A program made the translations under genes and the position numbers. Shown in pieces: positions 55,868-64,000 of a DNA stretch of 64,000 nt (position 1 is its first letter; every line of letters begins with the position of its first letter). The notes beneath the pieces were generated by a model. It was not told the DNA's origin and did no database searches. It saw only the letters and a program-made list of their open reading frames with translations. Location: positions 1 to 64,000 of the forward strand of contig JALQPE010002693.1 in assembly GCA_030407315.1 (NCBI GenBank). The letters run 5' to 3'. This stretch comes from Asparagopsis taxiformis (lineage: Eukaryota > Rhodophyta > Florideophyceae > Bonnemaisoniales > Bonnemaisoniaceae).

Positions 55868-57078
55868 ACCTCGTGTATTCGACCCACTTGGCTTCTAATA
55901 AGGCTGAAAAAGAAGTAAGATGTAGTTCCTCTCCGCTTACGAATTGGAATTATCCATATGAATACTTCGTCATAATAAATAAGCAGGCGGCTTTTGAACG
56001 AATAACCGCAGCTAGATATGAAGCACATACAGTCTAGCACCGCCAACATCAATCGGAGTTTAGAATATTATACAACCGCGTATGAAGATCGCAGAATGTG
56101 ACCAGCGCCGGTATGTTGCAAGCTTGAGTAGAGCAGTTGAGAATTGGATTTACCAATACAGGGTCAAATCGAAAGACTTCCGCTTACAAAAACTCTTTGT
56201 GTCTCTCCTGAGCAGACTATCTGAGAAAGCACCATCACAGGAAGATACACACATATCGCGTTGATGGCGCCTCCACGGTGCATATTTTGGATTAAGTTCC
56301 TAATTTCAAAATTCCAGCCCAATGACCCAATAGCTGAGATCTATCTTTGATGTGATATGTGCTTCACACATGTCCATATGTCAACGACTGGTATGTATAC
56401 AAATTCACTGCACAGATGACACGTAAAACACGAGCGTACGCTCAAAGACAACTTTGGAATTTCAAATTCCTGTACAGTACATTGGACTATGGTTCAATTT
56501 GGAATCAATAGTGCACCTGCTTATAAATTAAAGAACATTTCGAGAGCTGCTCGATTGAACAAATATACTGTCAGGAAGTCCGCTTGTCCGCCTGGCTCTT
56601 CTGGAGTTTCAACTAAGCCATTTGGCTAGCTGACAGCTGCCTCATCACAGACGCTTGCTGACCTCTTCAATCTCCAAACAATGTCAGTGCTTCACGCAAA
56701 TTAAATGGAGATATTGAATTGCGCATTAATGCAATTCAAATTGGTCCATCTGCACACGCCGATCCCCTCATTAGGTTTTGCTCCAGCTCACATTCGGATG
56801 GACTGCTTTCCACCACGTAAATAGCACCTGCAGCAAGTTCCATCAAAATCAATCTAAAAACTAATGTTATGTTTTATTTGTCCGTTATACACACTGTGTA
56901 ACACATGAACCGTAGACATGGTACTCCCAATGATACACTGCAGTGTATGTATGGTATCCATCATTCATTAGTATGATAGCGGAGTACAGGACTGACACAT
57001 GGCAAAATATGGCCGTGGAATACTGTGCACATAATTCTGTTCTAAAATAAATATTCTGATTTTGGTGCTCACTGTGTT
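55868..57078 (-). repeat. E2 right terminal inverted repeat (1,211 bp)
   Basis: Inverted copy of 46103-47313; ends with GGTGCTCACTGTGTT next to the TCTG duplication. Contains the outward 60-codon frame at 56082-56264. Confidence 0.92.
56082..56264 (+). CDS. Small ORF in right TIR, identical to 46917-47099
   Basis: Same 60-residue basic peptide as in the left arm, starting at an ATG. A divergent frame begins 30 bp upstream on the other strand. No supporting homology is known to me. Confidence 0.25.
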   Translation: MKIAECDQRRYVASLSRAVENWIYQYRVKSKDFRLQKLFVSLLSRLSEKAPSQEDTHISR

Positions 57079-57358
57079 TCTGCTTTAAAAGATGATAGAA
57101 CTGTAACTGTAACTAAAAGCTAGACAAGTATCTACGAGAAGTGAGGTGTACATGGAGGAAGGGACAGGACAGGTATATTTCAGTATCACGCTCTCTTTGT
57201 TCAGCTCAGGTTGGCTGGGAGAGTTGATGTATAGAATGAAAAAAGAGACGGTTTATAAAGACATATCGTAAAGTTATGGAATAGTCAACTGGTTGCAGCA
57301 AGCAACAGAATCGTTGAAATACGAGAGATCAACTAATGTCTACGGTAACTAACAGATT

Positions 57359-60300
57359 CTAGACTTCCATGTAATCCTCCCCAGAACTGCCAGCTGAAGA
57401 AGAGCTGGTATCACTCTCGACGTCGTGGGGTAACTCGTACATATCTGGCCTTGCGACCGGACGCGAGTCCTTCAACGGTGCATAGACTAGATTGTTGACT
57501 AACACCAATGTTTCCCGAATTGCCATGGTGTGGGCCCTAATATGATGAGGAGAAACCATCTTGTATTTCTTCCCAAGCTTGGTTTTCATCCGCTCGTGAT
57601 CTTTCCATCCCGGGCCGCTGTGCTCGAGGTCCCCACGACATACTATAACAGAATACGGTGGGATCCATACCAATTCTGGCTTGAGCAGGGGAAATATGGC
57701 CGCTGCAGATTGTTGGGGAGCGTTGAGGAATGCATGGCTTCGCGGCCGTACAATAAGCGGAGTGCCCATTGCACCAGTAGCGATGAATGAATAATCCGGA
57801 AATGGAATGGGAGTACCGTTGAAGCGGTTTTCGTCTTCTAACGGAGGACCAGGGTAGACGAAGTCGAGATGTGGGACTTGGCGCTCGCAACGAGATCCAG
57901 TTAGAAGCAACCTGAACCCTGTCTTCCCGAACTGGAGCTTCGGGCCTTTTTCAAATCCGTCCAGAGACGGAGTTGAATCCTCTAGATGCAACTTTTCTGC
58001 TATGATAGCAAAGAAAACATCCAAGGCCGCCTTGTCTCTTGCGAGAGTGGAAGAAGAATCCTTTTCCAAATCTTCCACTACAGCCTTGCATGGGGTCATG
58101 AACCTTTGTTCATCCGGGCCACCACGCGCATCCTGGTCGGAAGAACCCGAATTCAGAATGGGCCCCAAGCAACATCCTGCCCATCTACGAACATGTTACA
58201 AAACGAGTCGAGGAGTTTGTGGATAGTAGAGCTGAGCTCGGATCGTCGTAGGATGCCGTCAAGAACGACATTACCAAGAGAGTCCAATCGGGCCCTGGCA
58301 CGCTCGAAGTGAACCAATCTTGAAGAACTTGTATCCCCTGCCACGGACTCGATATCCTGCCGAAACTCTTCCACCTCACCCTGCGTTACATGAAATCCCG
58401 AGCGGTGTTCCGGATGCAGCAAACTGGAAATGGAACGCACCATTGAAGCAACCTCCTCTACAGAAGTATGACTGGTGAGAAGTGATGGGGGCTCAGGTTG
58501 CTGATTCTCGTACCGATGTACTTTGAACCCTTTGGATTGCAACCTTGTAGGAGTGATTTGATCCTCGTCTTCTTTTTCTTCTCCGGAGTCTTCACTGCCG
58601 TCCATGATTCCTCCCTCGTCATTACCTTGCTTGACTTGCTTAGTTTCCTTCGTCTTCTTTGTTCTAGAGACAGACGGAGGAGTAACCGAAGGAGTAGACG
58701 GGAATCAAGTGACGCGATGTGCTCAGCAATAGCAGCAGATCTAGCCTTTGAACGAGTAAGACGGGAAGGGAAAGAGAGAGATTGGGGGGATGATATAGCT
58801 CGCCGCTTCGCGGGTGGAGCTCCTGGAGAAGAAGGATATTTCCTCTTCGCCCCCGTCTGTTGAGGAGCGGGGTCAGAGGGCTGCTCAGGTTTTCCCACCG
58901 AATCGGTACTGGAACTGGCATTCGCATATGGATTGAAGTCATCCCCTTCCCAGTCTTCCTGTTCCGTTACTCCCGCTGGCGGCTTCCAAGATGGTGGGTC
59001 ACCATCTTTCCCACCATCGTAACATTTCCTGGAACAAACGAAGACCATATCATGCTCCCCTGTAGCGAGGTACTTCCTAGGGATGAGATGATGCACTCGC
59101 GCATAGTCACATAGATTGTGAACCGGATTAATTCCGCAAGCCATGCATTTATGAACAGCGGCACTTCCAGGAAAAGCGCAGTAATCTCCCAAAGAGCATG
59201 GAAACGGGCGTGGAGTAGTACTGTCACGCGGTATGCGGCTGACTGTGATGTTAGATACAGTCTTACTTGCTCCCTTCGACGCTGAATCCGGAGCTTTCTG
59301 AACTTCTGTGCCATCTTCCGCACCATCCGCACCAATTTCATTCCGTGAAGAGGGAGTGGAATGCGCGTCGGGTGGTTCAGAACGGTTCTCGTCCTCGGAG
59401 CCCAGTTGCTCGGGATGTGGAGAATCTGCATCCTTTTCAGGTGCATCCTTTTCAGGTGCATCCTCCTCAGGTGCATCCTTGGAAATCTCCATGTCGTCAT
59501 CCGACCCAGCGCTGGTTTCGGGTATCACCTGTTTTGATGCGGGAGTGGACGGTAGTTCCTCGACGGTCTCGTCGATAACGACGTCATCAGAAGAGATGGG
59601 GATTGGGAGAGGTTCCATGATAACGTCTTCGAATTGGGTTAAACGACTTTCATGTCTCGAAGCACCCGTAGTCTTCTTCGCTGGTTGAGCAGCACCAGTC
59701 GACTGCGAAGCTTGCATAATAGCTTGAGTGACTGGTTCGCCACCTTGGCGCTTGTCTTGAACCCCCTTGTTTTCTCCATTGCCGTCTTCTTCTTCATCCG
59801 GGCTGTGTGATTCGGATGAAACCTGGCGAGTGGACTGAATTCCAAAGCGGTCTCGAAGAACGGATCGAAAACTCTCCAGCCGTGCCTCCTGGTTTTCGGG
59901 TTTCCTCTGCACGGGCTCTTCCTCGTATTGAATCATACGTTTGTAGACGGATTTCCACGTTGGTATCATATCCGTTCCGTCTGATTCCAGGTCTTCGAGG
60001 TCAGCGATGTCTTCGGTCGACAGGTTACTAGCACGTGCCATCTCACGAATGACTTCGTAATATTGTTGAATGTTGGTCAAGTACGTCCGAAGGTCGAAAG
60101 ACGGGACACGACCGAAGGTGGGAAGCAGTTGGACATTGCGGTAGTGAATGCATTTGACCATTAGCTCACTGGCACGATCCTCCGCCCTTGTAAAAGCAGT
60201 GTCCTTGAGAATTAAAAGACTGATTCCAACTTCGTTTTCCTTTCTTCCTGAGGAAGCCTTGTACGCAGCTTATGTGCGGGGTGAACGCCTCATGTTCAAC

Positions 60301-60956
60301 GCCACATTCACTATAGAAGATACCGTGCTCTTCTTCAGAATACCGCTGAAGTGGCGCTGGAAGAACCAGTTCGCAACCTGTGATGCAGGCATATCAGCGA
60401 CAGTTCTTTCACCGGGTCGGGCATATTTAACATTGCAGTTATAAATGCTAATGATCGCGTGGATACGATCTCGAACTGTGGTCGGTAACACCGTGTGGAC
60501 GAGTTCATTCAAACGCTGACTGAGGTACAGCATGTCCTCCATTGTCATCTTTTCTCCGTCAGGTCTTTGAGCTTCTTGTACTGGGACATTGTCACCCACA
60601 GACGCCAAACGTTCCACCCCTTTTTCTTTGCATCGTAAAAGAGCACGGCGACGATGGAGTCCGTCCACGATGTAATAGCGGCTTCCACTGGATTGGTAGG
60701 GTAAGGAAACAACAGTGATACATCCCACCGCAGAGGTCTGGAAGCCTTCCATAACCATCTTGCGGAACAACAAGTCAACATGAGAGTCGTCAACTTCCCG
60801 GGATGTTTCATCGGGGACGTATATGTCCAGAATAGGCAACTTGATCATCTTGAAAACGTAATTCGACAACGAAGAAGCAACGGAGCGTGACATCGCAGGA
60901 ATGGCTAGTTGACGTGCGCTGGAAGAAGCTTCCCCTCGGCGGGGACGTAGGCTCAT
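57359..60956 (-). pseudogene. ParB-like / Cys-His / 2-oxoglutarate dioxygenase-like protein, broken (E3)
   Basis: From the ATG at 60956, the first block is ParB-like: it has DLLFRKMVMEGFQ, then YYIVDGLHRRRALLRCKEKG, a good GxHRRRA signature. An in-frame TAA at 60270-60272 interrupts it, and the frame then continues in register. The next block (to about 58705) has a long acidic/Ser-rich linker and a Cys/His cluster (HKCMACGINPVHNLC, FVCSRKCY) of the same pattern as E2. A frameshift near 58705 and another in a GGGG run near 58160 lead to a C-terminal domain with RQVPHLDFVYPG (HxD), IVCRGDLEHSGPGW (distal His) and HHIRAHTMAI (Arg). That spacing fits the double-stranded beta-helix Fe(II)/2-oxoglutarate oxygenases. 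Such enzymes oxidise methylated bases or proteins; the substrate here is unknown. It occupies the place the methyltransferase has in E2. The three breaks make this copy inactive unless they are sequencing errors. Confidence 0.7.
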
Positions 60957-61569
60957 GGTTGGGATCGCAAGGAGGGTCGAATAGCTGACGATTGAAACGG
61001 TACCAGAGTAACGCAGTATGCCTTTCAAGTAGCAGGGGAGTACTAATCAGCTAGCCAGCGAGGGACAATGTATTAACAACAAATTTGTCCAACTGGAAGG
61101 ACACCAAAACTGTGCGTAAAAATTCAGACCGCGCGAGCGGTTTCTATTGGCGCATGGTCCAACCTGAATCGAATAAACCGTCATAGCGCCAGTTCGAATA
61201 AAAACGTTAATTTCGGTAATTTTGCAATCTCGAAAAGTTACCGAACTACATACACCTTTCATGACTCGGATATTATCAATAAGAAAAGAAGAAATGGAAA
61301 CTGACTCTATCTCAGCAAGTATTAATACAACGGAAGTAGTTTTGAACCTTTCATGACTTGTTCCAGTTAGTCAATGTTCTTCAGACATGTGCCGGATGGA
61401 GCTACACGAACCGTTTATTGAGCCTCACACCCTTTTATTTCTCCTACCTACCTTTTCCGCGCAGTGCTGAACTGTCAGTATCTTTTTGTTCTCGTTAGAT
61501 ATAACGGTACTCAGGTGTGCCTTGGCACTGCTCCCTACGACCAGAACACCTCCACAGCGCCTTTCCGTG

Positions 61570-61623
61570 GATGATAAAATTTGGTAATTTTTTGGGCTCC
61601 AAAAATTACCAAATTTTATCATC
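61570..61623. repeat. 54 nt palindrome at the right end of E3
   Basis: Arms GATGATAAAATTTGGTAATT and AATTACCAAATTTTATCATC around a short GGGCTCC-containing centre. It matches the outer arms of the 133 nt palindrome at the left end of E3. Confidence 0.85.
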
Positions 61624-61666
61624 TCCGAAATGCCTGTTCGCGTTCGTTCGCTGCTCTCCCACTCAT

Positions 61667-61745
61667 TGCCACTTGTGGGAAATTGCGCGCGCAATTTTCC
61701 ACAAGTGGCACGTCTCGAATTATAGCGCTATAATTCGAGACGTGC
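61667..61745. repeat. Two overlapping long palindromes, 44 and 38 nt
   Basis: The first (61667-61710, left arm TGCCACTTGTGG) is symmetrical about GCGCGCGC with one mismatched pair. The second (61708-61745, left half GCACGTCTCGAATTATAGC) is perfect. They share 3 bp. Both lack loops and lie in non-coding DNA between E3 and the next ParB-like gene. Confidence 0.88.
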
Positions 61746-62178
61746 GCCCCTTCACGCTCAACTCCATCGATCCGCTCCGGTATTATTATCATGAGAACCG
61801 TTCTAGAAGGGGTGTGGGATGTCTTCCACAAAAATTGTATTTTGCATAGACAGTGAATGAGGTGTGAACGGGTGGAAGCAGTGTATTAGCCAGCTTGGAG
61901 TCCTCCGCAGTAGACCCCGATTTCACTAATACGATACTTCCAACCGTTCAGTTCGGATTCTCATAGTTTCATGGACAACCCTTGTAATGTCAGGAGCTGA
62001 CATGCATGTCCTCGCGACCTCTCTATAGCACTTTACAGATTGTTCCGAGGAATGCACAAATTACGATTTCAAATTTGCGGTCCTTTTCTTACCAGCACCT
62101 CCGCAGCCACCGACGCATCGACCTCATTTCGGATTCTGCTTTCTTCTTTTCCTCTTCTATTGCTATATTCAAGGCGCG

Positions 62179-63789
62179 ATGGTTGATACAATGAAACATG
62201 GGGCTGTTATCTCTGCAAGCGATCGTGGCTCCACCAATCCAGGAGACTTGTATGGAGACGGAACTATCATATGGGTAGATCCAGCTCGTGTTGTTTCTAT
62301 ACCAGCAATTGAAGGGTTTGGTACTGCAGCTTCAGACATTTCTTCCCGAGTGTCTCTGGACTTTGATGCACTCCATCTTTACGGATCTATCACTGAAAAT
62401 GGTGATGTCACTCTTGTCGGAGGCATGGACGTCTGTGAGGAGATCTGGTCGCGCCCCCGCACGAAAACTTCACGGTTTTTAGTACGCATGAGCTACGAGT
62501 CTATCTCTTCAGAGCCACACACACTGATTTCTATTGTTTATCACATCCTCAGGAGAGAAAGACGGGTTCCCTTCACTGAATCAGTTGCCATACTTGCATA
62601 CCTTCGTGACTACTGGCATGATCGGGAGAGGAATGAGGATAACGTTCCCCTTGCACATCGCACCCTCCCAGGATTTCGTGCTGCTGTCAAGGCCATGTTC
62701 CAATCAAAGCTTCCGCCTGCGGCAGTCGCTGTCATGGAAGATTGGTTTGGGAAGGCCTACCATTGTCATAACTTCAATATCGTCCAGTCCCTCCGCACTT
62801 TCTTGTCTTCGGAATGCGATGAGGGGTCTACCGACGTAGACAAGAGGGTTTGGGATATGTTCCTGACCAGTTGTTCCTTACAAGACTTATCAATGTCTCT
62901 CTTCACGCCAGTGTTCGTTGTAGAAGAGCACAGAACAACCACCAAGTTACCATCCAGCCAGAGCCTCCACAGCCAAGGTTCGAAACCTCTTCCCGTTGCA
63001 CAGTATTTCCACTCAGTGCACACGGCGTCTCGGTCTTCAATTGGTCGTGAATCATTCGTGCGGCAGACTCTGGCTTGCCAATTCTTTGTTGCGCATACCC
63101 AGCTACGAACTACGGACCATGGAAACTGGGCTACTCCAAGATTTTCTTCCGCTTTCGAGAAGATAATATTGCTCATGGCAATGCTACAAATGGAAAGAGA
63201 TTTAAAAGCCACCCCGGTGAGGCCGAGAACAAGGTCCTCGTCTAATCGAACTGTATTGATCAGAAAGGAATCTCCTGCTTCCGCTCAGCGCCTCGGCTAC
63301 GCTATTCATGTGGTCGTGAAGGCATGGGATACAATGGCTCGTGTACTGGATGTTTCAACGGCCGAGGAACTTCTCTAGCCTTATCTTCTTTATGATCAGC
63401 GCATGTTCAAGTACCATGTGCTAGACTCAGAGGAAAGGGGGTTCTCTCCTCTTCGAGAGCTAAAGACGTTATTGCATGGCAGAGGGGCCGTGCGAAGGTT
63501 GCAGCATGCCAAAAGTATATCCCATCGAGCAGTTCATCGCTCCGTCCTCCAAGACGCTCAGATGCGCCTCTGCGCCTCCTCCTTCTGGGCACATATTACA
63601 GATATTACTAAGGATCGAAAAATATTTGACCAGACCGTTTCTTCTCCGAAACAAAACGCGTTTCTTTGCGCGTTCGAAGCACAGAAAGATTCTATAGAAA
63701 CTGATTCTGGGATGTTCACTTTTATTCCTGGCCTTCAAAACGTCGAGAGGCAGCTCACGGCCTTCAGAAGCTCTGAACTACCACAATAG
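62179..63789 (+). pseudogene. ParB-like family protein (E4), interrupted
   Basis: An open frame from the ATG at 62179 runs to a TAG at 63378 and continues in register to another TAG at 63787-63789. The N-terminus (IIWVDPARVVSIPAIEGFG) resembles the VDP...IP opening of the E1 and E2 ParB-like domains, and YGSITENGDVTLVGGMDVCEEI sits where the VDGxHR motif should be, but without the HR pair. The following helical region (HTLISIVYHILRRERRVPFTESVAIL) is compatible with a ParB-like fold. A different frame opens from about 63800 to the window end, with a nuclear-signal-like VKRKRLD. The rest, and any enzyme domain, lies outside the window. Assignment is tentative; it could be an unrelated host gene. 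Confidence 0.4.
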
Positions 63790-64000
63790 ACGCCTGAACC
63801 AAACGAGGAGCTTTTGGAGAAGCTGATACATCTTTCGCTCCCGTTCCTGCGTCACCATCCATTGAACAAAACACGGATACAGGTGTCAAACGGAAGCGAC
63901 TGGACAACAGTAATGAAACTGATGTTCCTGCAAAGTCAGCTCGCACTTCTGAGCCGGTGAGCGCTCATAGAAGGCCATCAGACACAAGTACTGCCGAGTC

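Larger units (their letters stand above)
46103..57078. mobile_element. E2: complete 10,976 bp DUF7869/ParB-methyltransferase transposon
   Basis: Flanked by the direct repeat TCTG at 46099-46102 and 57079-57082, with 1,211 bp terminal inverted repeats that start AACACAGTGAGCACC. It holds two intact divergent genes: transposase (47389-49704, minus) and ParB-like/methyltransferase (51616-54489, plus). The repeats are equal in length, and no differences were seen in the stretches compared, so the insertion is young. It lies inside the older element E3. The 4 bp duplication and long repeats recall groups such as Sola, but the superfamily was not determined. Confidence 0.9.
45860..61623. mobile_element. 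E3: older element with ParB/dioxygenase gene, interrupted by E2
   Basis: The segment at about 45946-46050 is the inverted copy of 61513-61623: it shares AGGTGTGCCTTGGCACTGCT, CAGAACACCTCCACAG and TCCGTGGATGATAAAATTTG, about 100 bp at high identity by eye. These are taken as terminal repeats, with a palindrome at each outer end. Removing E2 leaves about 4.8 kb with one broken minus-strand gene (57359-60956) and no transposase. E3 would then be non-autonomous or have lost its transposase. No target duplication could be fixed. Confidence 0.6.

Noticed and set aside
55525..56052. 175-codon frame crossing the inner boundary of the right E2 repeat
   Set aside because: It shares only its first part with the other arm and shows no known domain; not supported as a gene.
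57359..60956. Introns joining the frames of the E3 gene
   Set aside because: The frame changes occur within a few bases with no room for an intron, one of them in a GGGG run; frameshifts or sequencing errors fit better.

Overview
The window is eukaryotic nuclear DNA dominated by mobile elements. Very few host genes are visible. They read as single uninterrupted exons (a UBR7-type E3 ligase at 31.1-32.2 kb, an unknown Ser/Arg-rich protein at 29.8-30.6 kb, and an interrupted unknown gene at 7.0-8.7 kb). Intron-poor genes among DNA transposons and retroelements would fit an alga, perhaps a red alga, but that is inference; nothing here fixes the species.

Layout. 0-6.9 kb: a decayed element (E1) with a broken ParB-like/DNA methyltransferase gene and a broken DUF7869-type transposase. 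7.0-8.7 kb: unknown gene with an in-frame stop; a solo LTR sits 8 bp upstream of its ATG. 9.6-10 kb: MITE. 10.1-10.6 kb: a run of long perfect palindromes. 12.1-12.7 kb: a cluster of CTGGT/ACCAG hairpins. 12.75-14.8 kb: Ty3/gypsy pol remnant. 15.14-17.97 kb: complete piggyBac-type element with CTAG target duplications. 18.0-23.86 kb: complete PIF/Harbinger element carrying a broken fragment of type IA topoisomerase (topA). 24-29.8 kb: no recognisable gene. 29.8-32.2 kb: two convergent host genes. 33-37 kb: hAT transposase remnant split by a 2.1 kb solo LTR. 38.2-38.6 kb: Ty1/copia RNase H remnant. 39.4-40.8 kb: minisatellite, tandem repeat and mini-hairpins. 41.1-45.2 kb: CACTA/Plavaka-like (CMC) transposase in two frames. 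45.9-61.6 kb: element E3, into which a complete 10,976 bp element (E2) has inserted. 62.2-64 kb: another ParB-like reading frame running off the window.

The most notable system is the E1/E2/E3 group. E2 (46103-57078) has 1,211 bp terminal inverted repeats that look identical, a 4 bp TCTG target duplication, and two intact divergent genes: a DUF7869-type transposase (RNase H-like by its spaced acidic motifs) and a 957-residue fusion of a ParB-like domain, a beta-class (motif IV before motif I) DPPY DNA methyltransferase and a C-terminal Cys/His cluster. E1 carries decayed homologues of both genes. E3, the older host of E2, carries a different product on a similar plan: a ParB-like domain (VDGLHRRRAL), a Cys/His cluster of the same pattern, and, in place of the methyltransferase, a putative Fe(II)/2-oxoglutarate dioxygenase (HxD...H...R). 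The inference is a family of eukaryotic DNA transposons whose accessory protein joins a bacterial-type ParB-like domain to interchangeable DNA-modification enzymes, one adding methyl groups and one perhaps oxidising or removing them. This is inferred from motifs and gene linkage; activity, target base and superfamily all need testing.
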